Positions 1 through 6,313 of a stretch of DNA of 23,275 nucleotides are shown one piece after another. The first letter of the stretch is position 1, and every line of letters begins with the position of its first letter. The DNA is from Candidatus Scybalomonas excrementavium. Its GTDB lineage: Bacteria > Bacillota > Clostridia > Lachnospirales > Lachnospiraceae. The stretch covers positions 1-23,275 of the forward strand of contig JADIML010000215.1 of assembly GCA_017694765.1 (NCBI GenBank), given 5' to 3'. A program made the position numbers and the translations under genes. Under the pieces are notes generated by a model that saw only the letters and a list, made by a program, of their open reading frames with translations, ran no database searches and was not told where the DNA came from.

Positions 1-356
1 AGGTTGGAACACTCTCTTTACTAGCAAAAAAGACAAATGAAGGACTTTCTTTTACAATACAAGATGATGGAAAGGGCATTGATACAGCATCGATTCTAAA
101 AATAGCCCAAAAATCAGGTATTTTAACAAAAGCTCCTAGCTTTTATACAAAAGAAGAAGTTTTTAACTTATTATTCTTACCTGGACTTTCTACTGCAAAA
201 ACAATATCTGAATTTTCTGGACGAGGTATCGGGATGGATATTGTACTGCAAACAATATCTGCATTAGGAGGAAATATTTCTATTACTAGTATGCTATCAC
301 AAGGAACTGCGATTCATATCACGCTTCCAAAACACTCTTTATCTCTGCCTTCTTAA
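1..356 (+). CDS. CheA-like histidine kinase, C-terminal part (5' end outside window)
   Basis: The reading frame is open from position 3 to a TAA at 354-356 and gives 117 residues of a GHKL ATPase domain. Visible are the G1 box DDGKGID, an F-box-like segment FLPGLSTA and the G2 box SGRGIGMDIV, followed by GGNISI and GTAIHITLP. The combination PGxSTA plus SGRGxGMD is characteristic of the chemotaxis kinase CheA, which phosphorylates CheY in the receptor array. Ordinary CheA continues from this point into a CheW-like P5 domain of roughly 130-150 residues that couples it to CheW and receptors. Here the protein stops about eight residues after the ATPase fold, and the flgM promoter follows at once. 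It is therefore a CheA-like kinase without a C-terminal P5 domain, or one with a rearranged domain order. The upstream Hpt and dimerisation domains cannot be seen. Confidence 0.8.
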   Translation, partial: VGTLSLLAKKTNEGLSFTIQDDGKGIDTASILKIAQKSGILTKAPSFYTKEEVFNLLFLPGLSTAKTISEFSGRGIGMDIVLQTISALGGNISITSMLSQGTAIHITLPKHSLSLPS

Positions 357-366
357 GTATACTTAA
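353..366. promoter_or_regulatory. 14-bp perfect palindrome overlapping the cheA-like stop codon and the flgM -35
   Basis: TTAAGTATACTTAA reads the same on both strands. Its right end, TTAA, is the -35 element of the flgM sigma-28 promoter, and its left end contains the stop codon of the upstream gene. Eleven bases of it (TTAAGTATACT) recur on the minus strand inside the fliD promoter region at about 8736-8746. A regulator site is possible. The AT-rich background makes chance a real alternative. Confidence 0.35.
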
Positions 367-389
367 CCTTTCTTTGTTTATGCCGATAA
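363..389 (+). promoter_or_regulatory. Sigma-28 (FliA) promoter of the flgM operon
   Basis: TTAA at 363-366, a 15-base spacer, then GCCGATAA at 382-389. The -10 box is identical to the classical FliA consensus, and the spacer matches TAAA-N15-GCCGATAA. It lies 41 bases before the flgM start and downstream of the cheA-like stop codon. FliA would therefore drive flgM and the late genes behind it, giving the usual feedback in which FliA makes its own inhibitor. This is the clearest promoter in the window. Confidence 0.88.
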
Positions 390-429
390 TGTTATTAAGA
401 GTATCTTTTTAAAGGAGTGTATCGTAACT

Positions 430-747
430 ATGAAAATTACCAGTCCTTGTATCCTTTCTTATAAGGAACAAGAAATTCCTATAAAGCGTTCGAATAGAAC
501 TGTTCTTTCTGAACAAAAGAATTTTGATTCATTTATTATCCAATCAAACCAAAGTCAAATGGAAGAACAGTCATTTCTTTATCATATAAAAAACTCTCTT
601 TCCAAAGAGATTCAAAACACTACAAAAGAGGATTCAAACTTTTTACTACAATTACAGCAACAAATAAAAAATGGAACTTATCAACCAAATAGTATTGCAA
701 TTGCCACAAAAATTCTTTTATGTCAGCAGGAGGAATCACATGTATAA
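430..747 (+). CDS. flgM: Anti-sigma-28 factor FlgM
   Basis: A 105-residue protein. The C-terminal third (EDSNFLLQLQQQIKNGTYQ, then PNSIAIATKIL) matches the FlgM pattern in which a helix is followed by I-K-x-G-x-Y and a final helix that wraps FliA. FlgM holds the flagellar sigma factor inactive until the hook-basal body is finished and FlgM is exported. The N-terminal half is polar and probably disordered, as is usual for this export substrate. The SD sequence AAAGGAG at 411-417 lies 12 bases upstream of the ATG, slightly longer than ideal. The gene follows a consensus FliA promoter and overlaps flgN by eight bases, so the two are probably translationally coupled. The partner FliA is encoded in this window at 10961-11746. 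Confidence 0.88.
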   Translation: MKITSPCILSYKEQEIPIKRSNRTVLSEQKNFDSFIIQSNQSQMEEQSFLYHIKNSLSKEIQNTTKEDSNFLLQLQQQIKNGTYQPNSIAIATKILLCQQEESHV

Positions 748-1186
748 TCTCTCAAACTTTATACAGTTATTAAAAGATTACATCTCTTTATTTGATGCCC
801 TAGTTGAAGTAGAACAGGAGAAATTACTAGCTGCTAAAAAAAATCGCGTAACTTTTGTAGAAGAAGCGATGAAAAAAGAGCAAGTCTATATTTTACAATT
901 AAAAGGATATGATAAAAAGAGAGAACAAATACAACAAGAATTAGGATTTTCATCTTTATCATTTCAACAAATTTTAGAACAAGTATCCAAAGAAGAAAAC
1001 GATCAGCTAACTCCTTTGTTTTATCAATTTCAAGAAAAAGTTGCATTATTACAAGAAGTTAGTGAAAATGCTAAAAAAATGATAGAACTTAATTTACATA
1101 CCATAGAAAAAGCATTAAAACAAGAAAAAGCAGACTCTGCTTCTTCCCAAAAACCAATTGGTAGTTTTCATTCTAGAAAAATTTAA
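740..1186 (+). CDS. flgN: FlgN-type export chaperone for FlgK/FlgL
   Basis: The start chosen is the ATG at 740, because AGGAGG at 728-733 lies six bases before it and the start overlaps the flgM stop codon. An in-frame ATG at 671 lies inside flgM and has no such site. The product is 148 residues, almost wholly helical and charged, beginning MYNLSNFIQLLKDYISLFD. Its length and coiled-coil character fit FlgN, the cytoplasmic chaperone that brings the hook-filament junction proteins FlgK and FlgL to the export gate. The family is poorly conserved in sequence, so the call rests heavily on position: directly between flgM and flgK-flgL, as in Bacillus and Clostridia. The C-terminal tail (SSQKPIGSFHSRKI) is basic and probably flexible. 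Confidence 0.78.
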   Translation: MYNLSNFIQLLKDYISLFDALVEVEQEKLLAAKKNRVTFVEEAMKKEQVYILQLKGYDKKREQIQQELGFSSLSFQQILEQVSKEENDQLTPLFYQFQEKVALLQEVSENAKKMIELNLHTIEKALKQEKADSASSQKPIGSFHSRKI

Positions 1187-1198
1187 TGGAGGTTTTTT

Positions 1199-2803
1199 AT
1201 GATACGATCTACATTTGCCGGTTTTACAACAGCACAATTAGCTCTAAATGCTAGTCAACGTGCCTTAGATGTAGCTGGTCAAAATATTGCGAATATCAAT
1301 ACATCTGGTTATACAAGACAACGACTTGATCTTGTAAGTTTAAACTTTAGAAGCAGTGCTACAAGTGCTACTTCTACCAATCAACGCGCTGGATTTGGGG
1401 TAGAAATTACCGGTATTTCTCAAATTCGCGATCCTTTTTTAGATGTTCAATATCGAAATCAAATGGGTAAAGTTGGAAATGCAGACGCAAAACAAAGTAT
1501 TTTAGAACAACTTGGAGATATTTTTGATGAAACCGATCGTGATGCGATTCAGTCAGCTTTTAACGATCTCTCTTCACAACTTCAAAAACTATCTCAAAAC
1601 CCTGGTGAAAAATCTTATGATAGTGCAACAAGAGCTTCTATGGAAGTTCTTCTAAATTTATTTCATGTCAATGCAACAGAACTACAAAATACAAAAGAAA
1701 TGAGTGCTGAGACACTAAAAACAACAGATATTACGGAAATTAACGATATCTTATCTCGTATTAAAGAATTAAACAGTTCTATTAAAACAAGTGACATTAT
1801 TGGAAATCCTGCTTTAGAGCTTATGGATGAACGCAATCTTTTATTGGATGAATTATCTACTTATTTACCAATTCATGTTCAATATACAGAAAGTCCTGTT
1901 GGTTCTGGACGTACCGTTAGTGTTTTAAATGTAAATATTCAAACAACAAATGGAGCATCCCTTTCTTTGATCGCTGATGATCAAATTGGTTCTCTTAGTA
2001 TCGATGTTGAAGCTCCACCTTCTTGTAACGTAAAAAGTCTTTCTTTAACAACAGCAAAGGATCAAAATGGTAATGCAACTACCAATGAATTAATCAAAGA
2101 TAAAGAAGTTTTAATGGATGGTGGTTCTTTAAAAGGAACGATTGAAATGCTAAATTGTTCTGGGATCTTTGATGAACCTGCAACTTCAGTGAAAGGGTTT
2201 GGTTATTATGAAACTTCTCTAAATACTGTTGTAACAGAGTTTGCAACAAAATTAAATGAGTTAAATATAGAGGCTGCAAAACAGCTTGGATTAACAAATC
2301 CTGATCAATATGCCTTATTTACCAAAATTGATGCTACAAAAGACTTGGATATTTCTAATCTTCAAGTAAACCCTGAATGGAGAAATGGAAATATTTCTAT
2401 TATTAACACAACAAATAAGAATCCAAATGGAACTCCTGAAACAACGGATAACCAATGTATCTTAAACTTAATTAATGAATTAAAGAAGGAGCAATCCTTT
2501 ACTGTAAATACTGGAACACAAAATGTAACATTCTTTACTGGAAGTTTTATTAATTGTTATAGTGATTTACAAAATACACTTGCAATCGATACAAAATCAA
2601 CGACAACTCTTTTACAAAGTCAAATGAATGTAGCAGATCAGATTGCAAACTCTCGTGATAATTTATCTGGTGTTTCCCTTGATGAGGAAGCCATTAGCCT
2701 TATGCACTACCAACAGTCTTATAGTGCTGCTGCACGTCTTATGACTGCCCTTGATGAGGCTTTAGATGTTTTAATTAATAATACAGGCGTTGTTGGACGC
2801 TAG
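1199..2803 (+). CDS. flgK: Flagellar hook-filament junction protein FlgK (HAP1)
   Basis: A 534-residue protein. The N-terminal rod-type motif (ALNASQRALDVAGQNIANIN, then TSGYTRQRLDL) is the signature of axial proteins, in the FlgK version with SGYTRQR. The C-terminal helix (LSGVSLDEEAISLMHYQQSY, then AARLMTALDEALDVLINNTG) is the matching FlgK end. FlgK forms the first ring of the junction between hook and filament. It is exported through the flagellar type III gate with the help of FlgN, encoded just upstream. GGAGG lies seven bases before the ATG. The length is normal for the family, with the variable domain at about residues 230-440. Confidence 0.95.
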   Translation: MIRSTFAGFTTAQLALNASQRALDVAGQNIANINTSGYTRQRLDLVSLNFRSSATSATSTNQRAGFGVEITGISQIRDPFLDVQYRNQMGKVGNADAKQSILEQLGDIFDETDRDAIQSAFNDLSSQLQKLSQNPGEKSYDSATRASMEVLLNLFHVNATELQNTKEMSAETLKTTDITEINDILSRIKELNSSIKTSDIIGNPALELMDERNLLLDELSTYLPIHVQYTESPVGSGRTVSVLNVNIQTTNGASLSLIADDQIGSLSIDVEAPPSCNVKSLSLTTAKDQNGNATTNELIKDKEVLMDGGSLKGTIEMLNCSGIFDEPATSVKGFGYYETSLNTVVTEFATKLNELNIEAAKQLGLTNPDQYALFTKIDATKDLDISNLQVNPEWRNGNISIINTTNKNPNGTPETTDNQCILNLINELKKEQSFTVNTGTQNVTFFTGSFINCYSDLQNTLAIDTKSTTTLLQSQMNVADQIANSRDNLSGVSLDEEAISLMHYQQSYSAAARLMTALDEALDVLINNTGVVGR

Positions 2804-2817
2804 AGAAAGGAGTCTAT

Positions 2818-3822
2818 ATGAGAATTACTAACGGAAGTGTTATAAGAAATTATAAATCTCAACTTGCATCTTCTTTATCGAATTTAGATTCTGCTAGAAT
2901 GCAAGTATTAACTGGACGAAAATTTAGTAAAGCTTCTGAAAACCCAACTGCTGCTTTTCGAGAAACTCAGCTTTATCGTAAATATACTGCGAATCAAGAC
3001 TATCAAGATACTGTAAAAGACATGATTTCTCGCCAGGATGTACAAGAAAATGCGTTGCGTGAAATCAACACTGAGACACAAGAAATTTTAAAAGATTATC
3101 TCGTTCGTATCAAAAGTGCTGGAATTACGGCTGAAGAAAGAAAAACCTATGCAACTGCTCTTCGTACGAAACAAAATTCTATGCTTCTTAGCTTAAATAG
3201 TTCTTATGAGGACAGTTATGTATTAGCCGGAGGAGATGGCAAAAATAAACCATTTACTCTTGATCCAACTACGAATAAATTATCATTTCGTGGTATTCCT
3301 GTTACAACAAATGATGCAACACAATTGAGTAAATTAGATGCACTTGCAAATCAGAAAACATACATTGATATTGGATTTGGTCTTTCTTTAGATGCCAATG
3401 GTCAAGTAAACTCTTCTAGTGCCTTTAATACTTCTTTACCAGGAATTAAAGCCATTGGATATGGAGAGACAAATGGTATCCCAAATAATATTATCGATCT
3501 TTGTGGTGAAATTGCTGACGAATTAGAAAAGGATGATATTGACTGGGATCATTTTGATGCTCTTGTTACTCAAATGGAAAGCACTTACAACGAGCTTCTA
3601 AGTAGTATTACCGGTATTGGGGTACAATCTAAGTTTTTAACACAAACATCTGAACGATTAGAAACAGAACAGCTTGCGTTAACCGAACAAATTTCTAATG
3701 TTTCAGAAATGGATCTTACGGAAGGTATTACAAATTATTCTTGGATGCAATACACTTATAATGCAGCTTTAAAAGTTGGAAGCAATATTATCTCTTCTTC
3801 TTTAATTGACTTTATGCGTTAA
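2818..3822 (+). CDS. flgL: Flagellar hook-filament junction protein FlgL (HAP3)
   Basis: A 334-residue protein with the flagellin-like N terminus of FlgL: MRITNGSVIRNYKSQLASSL followed by TGRKFSKASENPTAAFR. The C terminus ends in SWMQYTYNAALKVGSNIISS followed by SLIDFMR. FlgL forms the second junction ring on which the filament grows. It starts 14 bases after flgK, with AAGGAG just upstream. Its length is slightly above the Bacillus form (about 300) and typical for Clostridia. It should be a FlgN client like FlgK. Confidence 0.93.
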   Translation: MRITNGSVIRNYKSQLASSLSNLDSARMQVLTGRKFSKASENPTAAFRETQLYRKYTANQDYQDTVKDMISRQDVQENALREINTETQEILKDYLVRIKSAGITAEERKTYATALRTKQNSMLLSLNSSYEDSYVLAGGDGKNKPFTLDPTTNKLSFRGIPVTTNDATQLSKLDALANQKTYIDIGFGLSLDANGQVNSSSAFNTSLPGIKAIGYGETNGIPNNIIDLCGEIADELEKDDIDWDHFDALVTQMESTYNELLSSITGIGVQSKFLTQTSERLETEQLALTEQISNVSEMDLTEGITNYSWMQYTYNAALKVGSNIISSSLIDFMR

Positions 3823-3850
3823 ATATTTCAGACTGTGAGGTTTAAAATTT

Positions 3851-4330
3851 ATGAAATTATTAGCCAACTACTTTGGTGAAATTGAATACAGTAGAGAAGA
3901 TGTCGTTTATTTTCCAAACGGATTATTTGGATTTGAGGAAGAACAGGAATTTCTTCCTCTTTCTTTTGATCCTGCAAGTGATGCTATGTTATCTTTACAA
4001 AGCATTAAAACTCCTTCTCTATCTTTTATTATTATGAATCCTTTTTATTTACTTCCTTCTTATTCCCCTTCTTTATCTGAATCGGATAAAAGAATCATTC
4101 AATTAGATGGAAATTGTGAACAAGATATCTCTTATTATGTTATTTCTGTGATTCATGAGCAAACAAAGGATTGTACAGTAAACTTGAAGTGTCCAATTGC
4201 TGTCAATAAGCAAAATCGATATGGTTGTCAAATCATATTAGACGCCAAAGACTATACATTTCGCCATGCTCTTTCTTCATTCCAAGTAAAGGAGGATTCC
4301 AATGCTCATTCTTCAACGCAAAAAAAATGA
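3851..4330 (+). CDS. fliW: Flagellar assembly factor FliW, antagonist of CsrA
   Basis: A 159-residue protein with the FliW core: an early F-G-E-I-E-Y, then the hallmark VVYFPNGLFGFEEEQEFLPL, and later VNLKCPIAVNKQNRYGCQII. FliW binds CsrA allosterically and also binds flagellin. Flagellin export therefore frees FliW to sequester CsrA and lift repression of flagellin translation. The gene overlaps csrA by 29 bases, which strongly couples synthesis of the two partners. The SD is a moderate GAGG about 11 bases upstream. The flagellin gene itself is not in the window. Confidence 0.93.
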   Translation: MKLLANYFGEIEYSREDVVYFPNGLFGFEEEQEFLPLSFDPASDAMLSLQSIKTPSLSFIIMNPFYLLPSYSPSLSESDKRIIQLDGNCEQDISYYVISVIHEQTKDCTVNLKCPIAVNKQNRYGCQIILDAKDYTFRHALSSFQVKEDSNAHSSTQKK

Positions 4331-4568
4331 ATCTCTTGTTATTGGAGAAAATATCAAAATTACAATTGTAGATGCTGGAAACGATTGTGTGAAATTGGCG
4401 ATTGATGCCCCAAAAGATATTACTATTGTTCGTTCTGAGCTTTTAGAAGCAGCATCTATAAATCAAGAAGCCTCTACACCAGATACTTCTTCTGTTATGC
4501 TTCTACAACAACTCCTTCACCAGACTTCTACAAAGGCAACCAAAAAATCACAAAAAAACGAAACATAA
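4302..4568 (+). CDS. csrA: Translational regulator CsrA
   Basis: An 88-residue protein starting MLILQRKKNESLVIGENIKI, the classical CsrA beginning, with the five-strand core ending near residue 48 (IVRSELLEAA). CsrA dimers bind GGA motifs over ribosome binding sites. In Firmicutes the main target is flagellin mRNA, with FliW as antagonist. An ideal AAAGGAGG lies inside the end of fliW, so the 29-base overlap is real and not a start error. The protein has a polar tail of about 35 residues (including SVMLLQQLLHQ and a Lys/Ser-rich end) beyond the usual 60-75 residue length. Confidence 0.94.
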   Translation: MLILQRKKNESLVIGENIKITIVDAGNDCVKLAIDAPKDITIVRSELLEAASINQEASTPDTSSVMLLQQLLHQTSTKATKKSQKNET

Positions 4569-4597
4569 GATTGAACGAATTATAAGGAGCGCTTTAT

Positions 4598-5308
4598 TTG
4601 AAAAAATATTTTTTAAGTGTCTTATTCATTTTTTGTTTTCTTCTCACAAGTTGTTCTCCAAAAGTAGAACAAAAAGACACAACAAATACAACCACAAAAG
4701 AAACGAATTTTTCTTCAAAAAATACAGAATCCAAGCATCAAATTTATGCTGCTATTTTAAACAGTAAACTTGGTCCTATTACCTATTACAACCAAAATGA
4801 TATTCGTTGGTATGATTATTTGTATGGAAAAAAAGATCCTCTCTCTATCTATGGCTGTGGACCAACAGTAGTTGCTTGTTTAGTAAGTAGTTTTATTGAT
4901 CCTAGTATGACACCTGATAAAGTAGCAGATTGGGCATATAAAAAAGGCTATTGGGCTTCTAAGGAAGGTTCTTATCATTCTCTTATGAGTTCTGGTCTTT
5001 CCTCTTATGGCTTTCAAGTAAGAGGAATTTCTTCTCCGTCAAAAGAAGAAATTCTTTCCTCTCTAAATTCTGGGCATATATTAGTGGCACTTATGGGAAA
5101 AGGACATTTTACATCAGAAGGACATTTTATTCTAATTTTAGATGTAACAAAAGATGGAGGTTTATTAATTGCCGATGTAAATAGCTATGAAAATACAAAA
5201 AAACCATGGAAAATAGAAACGATTGTGAAAGAATTGAAAAAAAATGCTACTGCTAACGGACCTTTATGGGAAGTTTCTCTTCCTGAAAAGAAATCATCAT
5301 CCAAATAA
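4598..5308 (+). CDS. Lipoprotein with a C39-type (papain-fold) peptidase-like domain
   Basis: A 236-residue protein starting at a TTG with AAGGAG eight bases upstream. Residues 1-19 form a lipoprotein signal (MKKYFLSVLFIFCFLLTSC) with lipobox LTSC, Cys19 being the lipidation site. A Thr/Lys/Ser-rich linker follows to about residue 50. Residues 60-205 match the C39-like family: YYNQNDIRW, then YGCGPTVVA with nucleophile candidate Cys87, then GHFILI with His176 and an Asp/Asn at 193-195. The protein should be anchored on the outer face of the membrane. The substrate is unknown; family members cleave peptides or leader sequences, and some are inactive. It begins 29 bases after csrA, is followed by the operon terminator, and is therefore probably transcribed with the flagellar late genes. 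A flagellar role is inference from position. Confidence 0.8.
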   Translation: MKKYFLSVLFIFCFLLTSCSPKVEQKDTTNTTTKETNFSSKNTESKHQIYAAILNSKLGPITYYNQNDIRWYDYLYGKKDPLSIYGCGPTVVACLVSSFIDPSMTPDKVADWAYKKGYWASKEGSYHSLMSSGLSSYGFQVRGISSPSKEEILSSLNSGHILVALMGKGHFTSEGHFILILDVTKDGGLLIADVNSYENTKKPWKIETIVKELKKNATANGPLWEVSLPEKKSSSK

Positions 5309-5312
5309 AAAA

Positions 5313-5353
5313 GGTATCGCAAATGCTCTTCTGATCATTGCGATACCTTTTTT
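5313..5353. terminator. Bidirectional intrinsic terminator after the flgM operon
   Basis: GGTATCGCAA at 5313-5322 pairs perfectly with TTGCGATACC at 5338-5347 around a 15-base loop. A-runs lie on the left and T-runs on the right, so it can end transcription from both strands. It lies just after the stop codon of the C39 lipoprotein gene and faces the fliD-fliS block coming from the other side. Confidence 0.92.
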
Positions 5354-5356
5354 CTA

Positions 5357-5460
5357 TTCTAGCAATACTTAAATTCTAGTGACATCTATTTCTATATTTC
5401 TAGCAATCTCTTACCACCTGGATTCTAGTGATATTGACTTCAAACAATACCTAGTTCTAG
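5357..5460. repeat. Degenerate repeat of TTCTAG units in a gene-free gap
   Basis: TTCTAG occurs at 5357, 5374, 5398, 5423 and 5455. The first four alternate between TTCTAGCAAT (5357, 5398) and ATTCTAGTGA (5373, 5422). This looks like an imperfect duplication of a unit of about 40-50 bases holding one of each. No gene or clear hairpin fits the stretch. It could be a decayed duplication or a binding array. Confidence 0.5.
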
Positions 5461-5483
5461 AAGAAACGAGCTTTCTAATCAAA

Positions 5484-5508
5484 ACTCTTTATGATTGATA
5501 AAAAGAGT
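5484..5508 (-). terminator. Possible weak terminator overlapping the stop of the FliT-like gene
   Basis: On the minus strand ACTCTTT (from 5508) pairs with AAAGAGT (to 5484) over an 11-base loop. It is followed by TTT and then mixed sequence. The hairpin overlaps the stop codon at 5489-5491. The stem is AT-rich and the T-run short, so the main stop for this operon may instead be the bidirectional terminator at 5313-5353. Confidence 0.4.
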
Positions 5509-5887
5509 CTTTTCCTGTGAGTTTTTTATTCACTCTCTTATCTAATTCAATCGTAAGTTTTAGTTGGTTCTGAATCCCTTGGTATAACTCTGCTGCCTTT
5601 TTCTTCATAGGTTCTTCACTTGTTAAGCTCTCTTTTGCCCGTAGATGACGTTCTCTTTCTTGTTTTCCACCCGAAAAACAAGAATCTAAAATATGAATTT
5701 TCTCTTCACATTGATCATAATGTGTCATCTCTTCTTGACGCATCCCTAATAATAACTGGGCAGAAACTGTATCATCTCTTCCCAACACTTCCCCGATCTC
5801 TTCTGTTAAGCGCCGAATTTCACATACATAACGATATTGTGCCTGTAATTGTTTTGCTATCTCTAGCCACACTTCCTTATCATTCAT
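5489..5887 (-). CDS. FliT-like flagellar chaperone candidate
   Basis: A 132-residue, highly charged, helical protein (start MNDKEVWLEIAKQLQAQYRY, end KLTGKDSFYQS) encoded 33 bases after fliS. It has no membrane segment and no catalytic motif that I recognise. Its size, helical hairpin character and place at the end of fliD-fliS fit FliT, the chaperone for the cap protein FliD, which is too variable to call by sequence alone. A FlgN-like chaperone is the alternative. The SD is AAGGATAAG before the ATG. Confidence 0.5.
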   Translation of the reverse strand: MNDKEVWLEIAKQLQAQYRYVCEIRRLTEEIGEVLGRDDTVSAQLLLGMRQEEMTHYDQCEEKIHILDSCFSGGKQERERHLRAKESLTSEEPMKKKAAELYQGIQNQLKLTIELDKRVNKKLTGKDSFYQS

Positions 5888-5920
5888 CGTCTTATCCTTA
5901 ACTTTTTATTTCTAAAATCA

Positions 5921-6292
5921 CTAATTAGCTACTTGTTTACTTGCTTCTTTGAATGCTTCTCGTAAATCTTGTACCAATGGCTTTAATTCTATAATTACTT
6001 TTTCATCTCTACGTGCACTGATTCTGCTAAGCTCATATAAGAAAAAATCATACATTCTACTAAGTTCTGCACTAATTGGATATTTTCGATTCAATGTATC
6101 TTTTAAATACTGTACAATCTCTCTACAACGCATCACAGAGGCATCAAATAACTCAAAATTCTCATCTTTCAATGCTATTTCTGCCCTTAATAATCGTTTC
6201 ATAAGCTCATCATATAATAAATTCAATAACTCGCCTTGTGTCATTGTATAAATACTTTGCTCTTTATACTGTTGATACCCTTGTAAATTCAT
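5921..6292 (-). CDS. fliS: Flagellin export chaperone FliS
   Basis: A 123-residue protein with typical FliS features: YQQYKEQSIYTMTQGELLNL followed by LYDELMKRLLRAEIAL, then REIVQYLKDTLNRKYPIS and a final helix. FliS binds the C terminus of flagellin in the cytoplasm, prevents premature polymerisation and delivers it to FlhA. It lies 21 bases after fliD with GAGGAA before the ATG. The usual TAS/SPxEL segment is TMTQGELL here, a mild variant. In some Firmicutes FliS also interacts with FliW, which is encoded in this window. Confidence 0.93.
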   Translation of the reverse strand: MNLQGYQQYKEQSIYTMTQGELLNLLYDELMKRLLRAEIALKDENFELFDASVMRCREIVQYLKDTLNRKYPISAELSRMYDFFLYELSRISARRDEKVIIELKPLVQDLREAFKEASKQVAN

Positions 6293-6313
6293 TTCATTTC
6301 CTCACTTTTACCT

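Noticed and set aside
671..739. Earlier in-frame ATG for flgN
   Set aside because: It lies within flgM, has no SD, and the ATG at 740 has AGGAGG at ideal distance.
5357..5460. CRISPR-like array
   Set aside because: The shared words are only 6-10 bases, spacing is irregular, and no cas genes are present.
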